The notes under the pieces were generated by a model. It was not told where the DNA came from, ran no database searches, and worked only from the letters and a program-made list of their open reading frames with translations. This document shows positions 1 to 9,959 of a DNA stretch of 64,000 bases, piece by piece. How positions within the stretch are numbered: position 1 is the stretch's first letter; every line of letters begins with the position of its first letter. The stretch is taken from assembly GCA_950022655.1 (NCBI GenBank), contig OX465583.1:67321652-67385651 (forward strand). Reading direction: 5' to 3'. Both the position numbers and the translations under genes were made by a program. This stretch comes from Alentia gelatinosa. Its lineage: Eukaryota; Annelida; Polychaeta; Phyllodocida; Polynoidae.

Positions 1-118
1 GGCTTATAACACAGTAATAGACGTAAGGATCTAATTGTACACAAAAATATATTTATATTCCTATATTCCTATGGCCGTCTATGCTTACACCACGTTCTGG
101 GGGGTGGAGTAACTTATG

Positions 119-276
119 TATACTACCCAAGGTTGCCGTATACTACCCAATGTTGCCGTATACTACCCAAGGTTGCCGTATACTACCCAAGGTTACCGTA
201 TACTACCCAAGGTTGCCGTATACTACCCAAGGTTGCCGTATACTACTCAAGGTTGCCGTATACTACCCAAGGCTGA
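119..276. repeat. 20-bp minisatellite, about 8 units
   Basis: Eight head-to-tail copies of a 20-bp unit, tactacccaaggttgccgta, with only a few substitutions between units (tgttg, ggtta, actca and ggctg variants). Copy starts fall every 20 bases from 121 to 261. An open frame runs through it only because the unit lacks stops; 20 is not a multiple of 3, so the frame changes each unit and no protein repeat is implied. Confidence 0.95.
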
Positions 277-411
277 CATTTAGACCAATATGAAAAGCGC
301 AGTGGGAAGAACACATAGAGTGTTAGTTACTCGATAACGTTGGATCTGGCTTCGGCTTTGATGGTGGGTGAGCATATATAATGGTAAGTATCGTTATTGA
401 ACCACATTTGA

Positions 412-585
412 AGGAATATAGGAATAGGGAAACCAAGTTTCCAGAGAGAGAAAGTCTAGGTTACTCGGTAAGGCTTGGAAAATTTATTGCCCGCGGCCAA
501 GGCCTTGGGCAGTAATTTTTCCGAACCTTACCTCGTAACTTCGACTTTCTCTCACCGGAACATAGTTCCCTTTATTCCTGTTCCA
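412..585. repeat. Long near-perfect palindrome (giant hairpin)
   Basis: The left half (ggaatataggaataggga ... gagagagaaagtc ... ggttactcggtaaggctt) is mirrored as reverse complement in the right half (aaccttacctcgtaac ... gactttctctc ... ttccctttattcctgttcc), with arms of roughly 85 bases and scattered mismatches. The centre is a GC-rich palindrome near cccgcggccaaggccttggg. It resembles the HP1 module of the two-hairpin elements in size, but its centre is different and no HP2 module follows. Probably a foldback or MITE element. Confidence 0.8.
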
Positions 586-599
586 CTTATTAACAGGTT

Positions 600-1150
600 T
601 TTCTATTTGGGCATGAGGTGCATTTGATTTGATAGAATTCAACAGCTTTTATGTTCGTCTCTCTTATTATCCTTGAAGCGTTATAGTAGTACAAATACAT
701 TGTACATGGCCTTTGATGAAACAAAATAAACTAAAACCCCAAGGCTATAACTGCGCCCTTTCAATTAACAAGCATATAAAACACCAACTCCTGTAATACT
801 GCACTATCGTATGCTTTCAATTTCGAGACAGTGTTTATCGATATTCCCATATAGCTTCACAGAGGCGAGCTATGAATAAATAACCAGGGGTTTCCCCCTC
901 TCACATGAGCAAATCGACCTGCTCCTGGCAATGTGACTAAACACTTTCACCTAGCTGCTCTGACTTCAAACTCCTCCCACTAAATCCTGGATCAGTGACT
1001 CAAGCTGGAAAAAAGGCCCCACTGTTTGGATTGGATAATGACCCTGAGGACATGGAGATAATCCTTGTGGATGCAGTCGGGTTTGTGATAAATGATGGAG
1101 TTGGTTATTGGATGAGTAGACATGGCTCCTCACCCACCTCTTCCAGCATG
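600..1150. other. No recognisable feature
   Basis: Single-copy-looking AT-rich sequence within this window. I see no repeat shared with other parts of the window, no convincing exon and no RNA gene. The open frame that begins at 995 runs into the transposon termini at 1160-1180 and is not credible as a gene. Confidence 0.4.
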
Positions 1151-1159
1151 GGTTATGCT

Positions 1160-1920
1160 ACGTTTACACTATGCCCCCTCACTGCACGAAACCCACCATT
1201 TTATTCACATATACGCCATCACGGAAGTGCATGTATTGGCTGAATATTGACTTGTTTTCATTTATATAAGCCCATGCCTTATATACGACAGACGCGTCTT
1301 GGCTGTATTTTACACCCGGCGTATATGAGAGAAAATACACTCTGCCCCACCCCTTCCCGCCCCTTTGTGTTGGTAGAAGTACAGGTGTCCTCAGTAGGAA
1401 GCCCTCCCCTCCCCATCCCCCACCACCTCCCCCCGCCCGCTCTCAGTGAAGCCCTGTTCACTGGACGCTTATATATACGCCCACAGATGAGGAGTATACA
1501 CACGGGGATTAAGACGATCTTGTAGACGCAAAATACCTACTTATAGACGCCGGGCGCATTCATATGTAAAATGATGGTTTTCGTGCAGTGCCTGCGACCC
1601 AAGTGGCCACGTTTTGAATCACCTTGGACGAAACGGGAGGGACGTGAGACAACTCGAGAGGACTTGGGGGAACAGCATTGGGAAACATAACACACCCTGA
1701 CTGCTGAGGCCGTAGTAGCAAAATATTTTGCTGTCAAAAGTTCTTCCACGGTGGCCAAGGTGTTACGCGGTGTTAGGGAGAATCGTTCTGGGCTGTAGTG
1801 GGATGTTGTAAACGCCACGTAATGTGACAATGCAGGCAGCCATTAGGCAGTGTTCCGTGGACCGAGGACAAAATGTGAGGGGCATGACTGAACGCAGTCG
1901 GCCATCTGTGGACAAAACAA
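1160..1920 (+). mobile_element. T-family element copy A, interrupted by K1
   Basis: The left end, cgtttacactatgcccc, resembles the TTTACACT termini of the copy at 15003-15773. The body resumes at 1591 after the nested element K1. From 1591 to 1920 it aligns with 5376-5643 and, in reverse, 15030-15430: shared phrases include gggagggacgtgagacaact, the run of ccacggtggcc, and cacgtaatgtgac. The right end is lost near 1920. Non-coding; class uncertain. Confidence 0.7.
1180..1590 (+). mobile_element. K1: CACTA/EnSpm-like MITE, 411 bp
   Basis: The element starts CACTGCACGAAA and ends TTTTCGTGCAGTG, inverted terminal repeats of more than 12 bp. It is flanked by CCT on both sides (1177-1179 and 1591-1593), a 3-bp target-site duplication. 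CACTG ends plus a 3-bp TSD are the hallmarks of the CACTA/EnSpm superfamily. A second copy lies at 39721-40148 in inverted orientation with a different TSD, AAA. The inside holds gcgtatataagc-type repeats and a C-rich tract but no transposase. It sits inside T copy A. Confidence 0.85.
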
Positions 1921-1953
1921 GGGGGAAAGAATTTGTTTGTTTGGGTAGTTTAA

Positions 1954-2246
1954 GGCCCGGCGTCCGCCCACTACGATATGGCTCCGATATGGTCTACGAT
2001 TCACTACGATGCACCTCCCGATACAAAATCAAAATCACGTCGGAAGGGCACATCATTTCGGGGAAGTTGACCACGTTTCTGCGATAAGGCATAAAAAAAA
2101 CCCCATTGAGATGCATGGTGGATTGGCATGTCTAGACATATGTCTATGATATTCCATGTTCCCGATATGTCTCCGATATTTGCCTTTTTGTATTGGTGCC
2201 ATATTGGTAGGTCTAAATTTCTACCGTAATAGGTGTACACCAGGCC
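1954..2246 (+). mobile_element. D1: PIF/Harbinger-like MITE
   Basis: The termini are GGCCCGGCGTCCGCCC on the left and, inverted, gtgtacaccaggcc on the right. TAA flanks both sides (1951-1953 and 2247-2249). TSDs of the form TWA are typical of PIF/Harbinger elements. The inside carries several cgatatgg/ccgatat motifs in opposite orientation. Copies: 50064-50344 (inverted, same TAA TSD) and a truncated one at 61857-62043. No coding capacity. Confidence 0.85.
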
Positions 2247-2481
2247 TAACGTCCAATTTGTTCAATTAGACTTACTTTGATTTACTTTACTCTAATTTGC
2301 ATATCCTGTTGGAATAACAAGATATGCTGCCTGGTTGATCCAGGGATCTTATTCTCAATTATATCTCATCGAATATCTTACACTCCCTGAGGAAGTCAAG
2401 GATTTCTTTCTTCCCTGTGTTAAGGAAAACACTGATGAGCATTGTAGACTGAGATCATACTTTAAATGACATCCATGCCCT

Positions 2482-3074
2482 TAGACTGGCTCCAGCCCCT
2501 GCATACTGTGGCTATTCCTACTCACTACGGGAACTACTTTCTGTTGCCCCAGAATACAGGGAAGAGGAACTATGTGAGTCCTAGGGCACCAGTGTAGTGC
2601 CCTAGGCTCGTAGGAACATCAATTCCCCTTCAGTAAATGGTAAGTACCTCGGGTAATTATCTATCCTCCTCGCTCGGATACAGGGACTGGTACAATTGGT
2701 AATGGTGTCCGATTTCTGGCGCTGTATAGCCAACACTCTCTATACAGATATCCTTGCCAGTGATCAGGATATCCGCTCGGAGATTGATACCCTCTCACTT
2801 TGATCTCAAACGGGTCACAGTCAGGAGCAGGCAAAGTTTAATTCTATGATAACACAGGCGGCCATGGAACTGGAGGAGAGGAGGGGGGAGGGGTAGGAGG
2901 AGGTATAGGGTTACAGGGAGCGGCTTGGGGCCATAAACAGGAGATTAAGTTCATAGTGGACAAGTCTTTGATTCATGGGCCTTATCAGAGAAAGATACAT
3001 AATAAAATGAACTTTATTCTGATTGCGATTAATCATTTAATGAATGTTCATAATCAAATACTTGAGCAAGTCTA
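2482..3074 (-). mobile_element. F1: Mutator-like MITE copy with an insertion
   Basis: Reverse orientation relative to F2. It begins tagactggctccag and ends acttgagcaagtcta. It shares with the other F copies the phrases acagggactggtacaat, gtcaggagcaggc, the GGAGGGG-rich stretch and the aatcatttaatgaatgttc end. Between about 2522 and 2672 there is sequence absent from copies F2-F5, containing a perfect 10-bp inverted repeat (2580-2589 with 2597-2606). No clear TSD is left at this copy. Confidence 0.8.
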
Positions 3075-4190
3075 AATACATATATGTATCTATATAATTT
3101 TTTGGTTTATAATTTTTGTGTATCGTCTTGGTGTGTGAATGATAGACTGTCTTGTGTTTGTATCCAGTATTTGTATGTGTATATAGTTCCGACTACTGTA
3201 TGGAAGAACGCCATCAATGGCGATTACTGTAAGTCGTAAAGGTTTATCAAATATAAAGTTTTAAAAAAAGCCATCTGCAGCGGTACTCTACGTTTCGGTG
3301 AAACGTGACTACCGGGGTCACTGGGAACACAGTGTAAACATAGCATAACACACACACATACGACTGTAGTCAGAAAACAGCAGACGATAATTCCGTGCAG
3401 TTCCCACTGACCCTAACCTGTCCTGCCAGGGCGTAATTACCACAGAGATATTAACCTAAACAGTGTATACATGTATATGCAAGCGCAGCATTTTTCATCT
3501 GTAACACTGGTACCATTAGGGGATGGATAATTCAGTGCCACTGCCACTTTCTGTTATGAACTATGCCAGCAGTCTATACCACTGGCAATGAAGGGGATGG
3601 CGCTCCGGGTTTGATAACATCTGTATGTGACAGAATATGGTCATAAATCGCCACCACTTCATCTGAAACAACACAATGGACTTTCGGTTCTCATGATAAA
3701 AGTAGATCATTTCCGCTTTGCTAATGGTTCATTGTTAGTTTTATGAATTTTTTTTACATATATCCGCCCATTTTGATGCATTATTGCGACTAGGCATAGA
3801 TATCTGGTTTGGCTTTCGTTCAATGTTATGGAGGTCATTGGTGAGAACTCAAAGACTTCCAATATGATGCACAGTAGTTTCCTTGCTATATTGGCGAAAA
3901 TACAGGGATAATACAAAATAATCTAGTTATAGCAATATGGTGTTGTGCATAGCATTAACAATTGACAGATCTTATCTATACTCAATATACATGTACCTAT
4001 CTTATCTGTAGGTATGTAACACATATGGAAATAGATGATTGCCTTATACTATCTAAAGCAATGCTAAATATACACGTGTACCCTACAGGCAGGAGAATAC
4101 ACGAAATACCTATACATATACCACGCATAGTTCATGTCAACTATTAGCATATGAAGTTGACATATTACAATTTATGGACATGTTTACCTA
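3075..4190. other. No recognisable gene or repeat
   Basis: Mixed AT-rich sequence with no copy elsewhere in the window and no credible exon. Short open frames on both strands show no domain that I recognise. Confidence 0.4.
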
Positions 4191-4199
4191 TTGTGATTT

Positions 4200-4325
4200 A
4201 TGACCAAAACTTATTTTTCTCTCAGTGTTTGATTTTTAAGAGGACTAGTAATTGCTTTTGGACTGCTATTTATATTTGCCAATGATATGATAGACGGTTT
4301 AAGGTATGTACATATACATATATGT

Positions 4326-4399
<74 letters not shown>

Positions 4400-4612
4400 C
4401 ATACATATGTGTATATGTATTATATATATATGTGTTTTATATATATATATATATTATATATGTGTATAAATATATGTCTAATAATACACAATATATGTAT
4501 GATCATTTTGATGTTGTCTGTATTTTTATCTAAATGTTTTATTTTTAAGAGGATTAGTGATTGCTATTGGATTGCTATTTATATTTGCGAATGATATGAT
4601 GGACAGTTTAAG

Positions 4613-4675
<63 letters not shown>

Positions 4676-4725
4676 AGTCTAATAATAGACAATATATGTA
4701 TGATCATTTTGATGTTGTTTGTACT
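4200..4725 (+). repeat. Tandem duplication, each copy with a central (TA)n tract
   Basis: The block tttttaagaggactagtaa ... gccaatgatatgatagac at about 4228-4300 recurs at 4536-4612 (tttttaagaggattagtga ... gcgaatgatatgatggac). Both are followed by a (TA)n tract (4328-4394 and 4614-4672), then both by tctaataataNacaatatat and gatcattttgatgttgt. The two copies differ by scattered substitutions and by extra TA-rich sequence (4395-4460) in the first. Most likely a local tandem duplication of a microsatellite-containing segment. Confidence 0.85.
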
Positions 4726-4729
4726 AAAA

Positions 4730-5370
4730 CAACACCTGAAGTAACATATTCGATAGATAGCCGTATGCATCAAGACATATTTGTGACTTAATACCAGAAT
4801 CATAAGTCCGTTCTTTCCTGCATATCCCCCACTCCCATCCCAGCAACACAGACATACATTCCTGGACATGTCTGCGTGTACCGTTTCGATCACCCTGACT
4901 CCAACCACCATCCTATCTCGACAATAGACCACAGACCATAATACAACTAATACTGGCCCTTATCAGTGGGTTTCAGGTTGACAGGTAAGAGATGGGACTT
5001 GTGTTGGGAGGGGTGAAGATGATTAAACTTACCTGGTAAACGAAAAGCTGGACACCTGCTGTCGAAAGGGAGGGAAAGGCGTGACCTCTTCACCTCCTCC
5101 CACACACCTACACCTCTCAGTGAGGTGTGTGTGTGTTGGGGGGAGTGGGTCCACCACCAGCACCATCGCCCGCCCACTGACCCACCCCTCCTGTCGGCAG
5201 AATCGGGTTGGTCGGGGGGGGGGGGGGGGCACTCCGATCGAAAAATATATGCCGAAATGTACTTTAGACCTCTGTATATTCTTCCTACTCCCCCCTAGTC
5301 ATAGCCGCCATTTTCCGCATTGGATATTCTATCAACTTCAGTTAACGTGTCCCCCAAAGTTGAGTTTTTT
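4730..5370. other. Unassigned stretch with a G16 homopolymer
   Basis: Contains CACAC/GTGTGTG patches around 5100-5140 and an uninterrupted run of 16 G at 5214-5229. There is no repeat shared with the rest of the window and no recognisable coding exon. The 161-codon frame here is low-complexity and shifts across the G run. Confidence 0.4.
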
Positions 5371-5375
5371 GCTAG

Positions 5376-6003
5376 TTTTAGATTGGGGCCACGCTGACCC
5401 TGATGGCCATGTTTCGGGGCTCCGTGGACCACCACGGATGAAACGTCAGGGACGTGACACAACTCAGGGGGACGGGATGGACAAACATGACAGACCCAAA
5501 TCCCTGTGGCTGCCACGTAAGAATTTTAAACTGTCAAAAAATCAGCCAAAGCCGCCACGGTTCTAATGAGTGCCGTAGTGACATGTGATGAACGCCCCAT
5601 AACGTGACTGAAAGTCAGCCGTACAGAGCATGGTGGACAGAATATCGTAAAACTGGATGAGTTTTAATCTTGGCCACCGTATGCCATGACTGGAGTTTTG
5701 CATAGTGACTTCATGAGGCGAAGCCGAGTGAAGTCTGGAGCCAAAACTCCAGGAGAGACATGCGGCGGCCAAGATGAAAACGAATCAGGTTTTGATTTTA
5801 TCCTACCCTGTCTCCTTGATTTTGGAATATTATGTGATAACAATTCTGTATGCCACTAGTGGCATATAAAACTCCGTATGCCCGTCAGTGTGGCATACGG
5901 AAACTCAATGTTAAGCCTATGGGATTTTATATTAGGGGTAGGATAATGTGAGGGACGTGACCGAATGCAGTTGCCGGTACAGGGCACCATGGATAAAACG
6001 GGA
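5376..6003 (+). mobile_element. T-family element copy B, interrupted by a two-hairpin element
   Basis: Positions 5376-5642 and 5947-6003 together match T copies A and C (gctgaccctgatggccatgt, agggacgtgac, ccgccacggtt, ggacgtgaccgaatgcagt). The interruption at 5643-5946 is absent from the same point of copies A and C, where the sequence reads gacaaaatgtgaggg without a break. That gives a natural empty-site comparison. Confidence 0.8.
5643..5946 (+). mobile_element. Two-hairpin element, TATCCTA subfamily (copy 1)
   Basis: HP1 (5648-5800) folds aactggatgagttttaatct with the inverted copy before 5800; its apex is gaggcgaagccgag at 5715-5728. HP2 runs from ttttatcctaccc to aggggtaggataa and contains gttaagcctatggga. 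Near-identical copies are at 41825-42127 and 57769-58073. The outer ends TATCGTA and TAGGATA form a short imperfect inverted pair. Inserted in T copy B. No open frame. Confidence 0.9.
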
Positions 6004-6302
6004 GCCTTGAATATCCTTGATCTATGTATCAATGCAAATATATGACTTCCGTGACCATCTGCAAGGGTGAAAGGGATATTCACTCATGTTATTACCTTGG
6101 ACCCTTTTGTGAACCTCATACCACACATCCATTACCATCCCTCATACTGTTCATTCTGCACCTTGTAATCAATACTATACTATACTACATTACAATTTTT
6201 CTCAAATTGGAGTAACTGATTGGAGTATGTAAAGATCGCGGAACCCTGTAAGCACAATGGAAGACCGCCTCATCTAGGCGAATTGTTTGCTAAATAAATT
6301 TT

Positions 6303-6376
6303 TTTTTTTAAACCCAAAAAACCAATGTTTTGCTCCAATGGCTGCCATGGCCACCCTGGCCCCAGTGTAAACCTAA
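6303..6376 (-). mobile_element. T-family terminal fragment
   Basis: Ends with ggctgccatggccaccctgg and ccagtgtaaacctaa, the inverted counterpart of the taggtttacactgggcc end at 15000. The rest of the element is not recognisable to the left, where an A/T run occupies 6297-6310. A similar solo end lies at 55315-55379. Confidence 0.55.
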
Positions 6377-6426
6377 CATTGAGCAGATTTCCTGCTTTGC
6401 CTTTATATCCCAACATAAACAGGAAT

Positions 6427-6615
6427 CACTGTCACAGGTAACATATGAAGATAAAAACATGTGATTGGGTATGATAAAATCTTAACATCACTTAACTTCA
6501 TATAATTACATGGCGTTTGTCGTCTTCCGCTACAGATATCACTCAGCTACAGTTCATGAAATCATTCAGCGAAGACAACTCACACCATACAAACAATCAT
6601 ATGAAATTCTGTGGA
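6427..6615 (-). mobile_element. Two-hairpin element fragment (48 kb / 56 kb subfamily, inverted)
   Basis: Reverse-complement match to the 55965-56325 element: gtcacaggtaacatatgaag, ttacatggcgtttgtcgtcttc and gatatcactcagctac recur there in the opposite orientation. The HP1 apex is a decayed ctcagctacagttcatg (6542-6558). HP2 is truncated and abuts the next two-hairpin element at 6628. Confidence 0.7.
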
Positions 6616-6627
6616 GTTTCTTGGTAT

Positions 6628-6912
6628 TATCTCACCCCAGATATTTTTTCTCCATAAACATTGTAAACTCGTATCTAGCACCCATTAGATATTTAGAAAA
6701 AATATCCAATAGGGGATAATATCACAAATGTTAGCCCATTAGTCAATATTAAGGGTGAGATAAATTCAGAAACCCATTCAAGTTTAGGGTCAGAGCTCGA
6801 TCCCATCTCATTTGAATCAAATAGCAATTCACGCGGCTTCGCCTTGTGAATTACCACGTGATCCAAACTCGATGGGATACGAGCTCAGACCCTAAATTTT
6901 CATGGGTTTCCT
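6628..6912 (-). mobile_element. Two-hairpin element, GTGAGATAA subfamily (inverted)
   Basis: HP2 comes first: ttatctcacccc at about 6631 pairs with agggtgagataa at 6762, with tctccataaacattgtaaac inside, the inverse of the TTAAGYCTATGGAGA block. HP1 (about 6785-6905) pairs gggtcagagctcg with cgagctcagaccc, and the apex is gcggcttcgccttg (6833-6846). A sister copy is at 20455-20735 in the opposite orientation. Confidence 0.85.
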
Positions 6913-7078
6913 CTATAGTACTCCATTGAATACTTGAGGCATTTAGTTGTAGAGAAATTATTATTGATCCATGAGTTTTCCAATATAAAATCCTAACACA
7001 TTCCATATCGCACCTGCTTGGCATGTACCTCCCCCACTTCTTTGACGGACCCCCCAGCCCCTACCCCAACGCATGTCA

Positions 7079-7148
7079 GGTATGCAGATAGTGGTGGATG
7101 TCCCCAAACAGATGAGTCTGAAGGTGTCTGACCTGTTTCTTTCTACAG
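7079..7148 (+). CDS. Weak candidate internal exon, unidentified
   Basis: One frame reads GMQIVVDVPKQMSLKVSDLF and onward to LSTG, with no low complexity. It is bounded by a possible acceptor (catgtcag just before it) and a plausible donor (ctacag|gtgaaa at 7149). Without splicing at 7149 the frame stops soon after. A competing reading treats tttctttctacag as an acceptor. The pyrimidine tract upstream is modest and there is no neighbouring exon to join to. I do not recognise the protein. It may be chance. Confidence 0.15.
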
Positions 7149-7760
7149 GTGAAAGAAGAAGTGTGTGACTGTGATCTTGTCACACCCCCTCCTCCAGCGT
7201 TCAATACGTGACCGTGGTCGGTATTCAGGTTTCACTGTCACAGAGAGGTGACTCCTGACTGTCACACGGTACTTCGTGCTGTGGGAATGTGTCCCGCCTC
7301 CAGTCGCTCCACCCACCTGCCGGCCACTGGGAAAGTTCCCATTTGGTACGATAATCGACATGTTCTACTTGTAGACCACAGGTATGAGACTTAGTAACAA
7401 GATATTTCCAAACATGACCTGAAAGAACTCAACGTTGATTGTATCAAAAAGCATATTGCATGTATGAATAATAGTCTAATTCTGATCAGTATGTTCCTTT
7501 GCTGACTAAAACAAATCAAATGTACCCTGTGAATCAAGAGATTGTATATACATTCAGATTATGTAGAAAGTGTGGGGGTAAATCATACCGGCCCACAAGC
7601 CGACGCCCCTGCAGTATAAGTAAGGAACATAAAAAAACTACCTCTGCCTGGTTTATTCTGTCTGCGTCTTATTATTGGATGTGAGTATATATAATTAGAA
7701 TTTCAGAATATACCCCAAACACCAAAACAAGCCAAGGACACCCTCATGTATACATAGACA
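7149..7760. other. Unassigned sequence
   Basis: A 72-codon minus-strand frame (7361 to 7143) has non-repetitive composition but no recognisable domain, and its flanks lack a clear acceptor and donor pair. The stretch 7380-7760 shows nothing I can assign. Confidence 0.3.
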
Positions 7761-7763
7761 ATA

Positions 7764-8042
7764 AACGATGGTCTTGTGGACGAGGGGTTGGTGCGTAGTA
7801 ATAGACGAGCGCTAGCGCTATTACAACGTCAACTTCGAATGATGTACAGAGCCGGGACTATCATTTCGCTCTCTAGCACAAAGGGACTATTTTCCCGTAT
7901 ACCATGGCTTTGAGGCCGTATACTTCAGATTTGAATCCGTTTACCACAGTTATGGTATCTGACAGGTTTTATATAATGGGTCGTGATTTACTGAGATCCC
8001 ATACATTTTCAATGGGTACCTGGTATACGATGGATAATAAAT
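7764..8042 (+). mobile_element. Two-hairpin element, TATACCA subfamily (copy 1, damaged)
   Basis: The HP1 apex is cgagcgctagcgct (7806-7819), between taatagacgag and the inverted ctattac. The HP2 part (7885-8042) has ttcccgtataccatggct, tttaccacagttatggtat and the end tacgatggataataa. It matches 35745-36143 (more complete) and, inverted, 40600-40795. The right arm of HP1 is decayed here. Confidence 0.8.
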
Positions 8043-8384
8043 GTGGAGGCAGTAGTATTTTGGGCTAGTCCAACATGGCTCGTTTCTCTAGTGTGAACAC
8101 CAGGATAAGCTGATATCGCTGGATGCCATCCTCTTTTTCCTGTGTGATGGAAAACGGATGAACATCTACACTACAACTTTCTTCGCGACGTCTTGAGGAA
8201 CTGGCCCAGTTTTCTCCCGGAGGCACCTACTTACAACCACAGAGCAGTCACAGAGACGTTACAGACAATCTAAACATCACCAGATGTGGCTACTCCAGTG
8301 GAACAGACTTGGTAATAATCCAAGTCAGCGTATCGTGAAGTCAACCTGGAGGATTCGGCTGAGAGAATCTTGGGCCCGTTTAAT

Positions 8385-8625
8385 AAACTACGAACGACAA
8401 AAACGTATCTTAGAATTGTCTTTGGGGTCATAGTGTTGTATGAAATAATGTGTTGTAAGCATAAGATGTTTTGATGAAAGAAACTAAGCTAAAGCTTTTA
8501 TAAGGTCTTATAGACAAATACGTTCATTTAGAAAATATCCTCTCCTTTGTTATACAACACTAAATGGCAAAAGATCGTCCAGGATAATGTTTACCGTTGG
8601 AGTTATCGTATCGTCCATTACTATA
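8385..8625 (+). repeat. Local direct duplication, copy 1
   Basis: The segment from acgaacgacaaaaacgtatc to gttggagttatcgtatcgtc recurs at about 9080-9315 with substitutions and small indels. Both copies contain ataNgttcatNtagaNaatat and the attcag-to-taaat variant before the shared cgtccaggat phrase. The copies lie about 690 bases apart in the same orientation. The sequence between them includes a two-hairpin element. No coding sense found. Confidence 0.8.
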
Positions 8626-8912
8626 TATCCATATTTGCTGTATTTACTGTAAATAAGCACCGTTTCGCTACATGACATAAGAAATGCTGTACGGAACACT
8701 GTTCCGTACTGGATAATACGAAACACCTTCTATTACACGTTGACTAAAATATTAGTTGTTAGGCCAATAGAAATTAATGATTTTTCCTAATTTTGGGTAT
8801 ATAGTAAATATATAACGTCCAACCATGCTTGTAAACGCTTCGTTCCGTATGAACCGTAAATTATCATCTCGTTTTGTGGCTTGTACAGCATGGTCAGCAC
8901 GTTCTATATAAT
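8625..8912 (-). mobile_element. Two-hairpin element, GTATATAGTAAA subfamily (inverted)
   Basis: Inverted relative to 33100-33421 and 53055-53403. HP2 contains tacggaacactgttccgta (8689-8707) and closes at gggtatatagtaaatatat (about 8797). HP1 follows: aacgtccaaccatgcttg with its decayed partner tgtacagcatggtcagca. The subfamily apex (aacgaggc...gccgagtt) is partly lost here. Confidence 0.75.
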
Positions 8913-9079
8913 TACCAGCACCAGAAACAAAAAAACTTTATTCAACAGCCCCCTGTACCACTGAGCTCTGCGGGTCGTTGAATGACCCTTTTCTGTACGC
9001 CAACGAGACCCAGGGACGATGTGGGTCAACTTGTTGTAACACGAATGACGACCTTTGGTCAGGTAGAACAGGGGGACGT

Positions 9080-9315
9080 TGAATGAACGAACGACAAAAA
9101 GGTATTTTATAATTGTCTTTTGGGCCATAGGACTATAGAAAATAGTGTGTGGTAAGGATAAGATATTTTGACAATAAGAGTAGCCTAAAGCAACTGCAAG
9201 ATGTATATAAATACGTTCATCTAGATAATATCTTCTATTTTGTCATACAACACTGAATGGATCAAATCGTCCAGGATGTGGTTTATCGTTGGAGTTATCG
9301 TATCGTCCAGCACTT
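9080..9315 (+). repeat. Local direct duplication, copy 2
   Basis: Partner of 8385-8625; see that entry for the shared phrases. It is immediately preceded by gacgttgaatgaacg, which resembles text near 8975, suggesting that the duplicated unit may have been larger. Confidence 0.75.
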
Positions 9316-9687
9316 TTGGTGAGGTAGAACAGTATTAGCTGAACGAGCTTGAATATCATTGAACAATAACCATTCTACAAGGTCTCCTTGTACCCAAAGC
9401 AGGGATGTCAGTTGGGGTCAGGAAAAAAATAGGAAATATTTTCTATGTGGAATTTACTGCCTCTGAGAGAAAACATGGAAAAAGCATCAATGCTGATCAT
9501 GAAATAGGATTGAGGATGTATGGGGAGGTTCAAACCGCTGTTATATTGCCGTGGATGAGACTCAATGTACACTTATTCTATATACATAAAGAATAATTTC
9601 ATAAACTGTAAATGAAAACAAGGATTTCAAATCCTCGGAAACAAGGAAAACTGCCATCCCTGCCAAAGAGTCTTTACTTGTTGTTTT

Positions 9688-9956
9688 ACCACCCTTCTCA
9701 TAAGATCTCACACTCTCTAAGTCGTAATCTGTACAAGGTTCTCACTTGAGAATCCACTGGCACACAGTATTCCCGTTAGGTAGCATCATTGAGATTATAT
9801 GAAACTTTGGTTCCATTGATGTACGTCTTTAGCACGGTAGGCAGGCCAGTGGATTCTCAAAGCCCTAAGCCTTGTTCATTAGGAATTCCTCTCCATAGAG
9901 CGTAGTGAGAGTACAGAATACGACATAGAGAGTGTGAGATCTTATGAGACGGGTGC
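9688..9956 (+). mobile_element. G1: MITE with inverted ends, about 270 bp
   Basis: The left end ccacccttctcataagatct is mirrored on the right by agatcttatgagacgggtg, and the subterminal cacactctctaagtcgta by tacgacatagagagtgtg. Internally ccagtggattctcaa is inverted against ttgagaatccactgg. Flanks on both sides read tttta, a possible 5-bp duplication. Further copies: 25875-26097 (3' end lost) and 51035-51207 (5' end lost). Superfamily not assigned. Confidence 0.8.
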
Positions 9957-9959
9957 TTT

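Noticed and set aside
119..276. A CRISPR array (regular short repeats at the window start)
   Set aside because: Units are contiguous 20-bp copies with no unique spacers, in a eukaryotic context.
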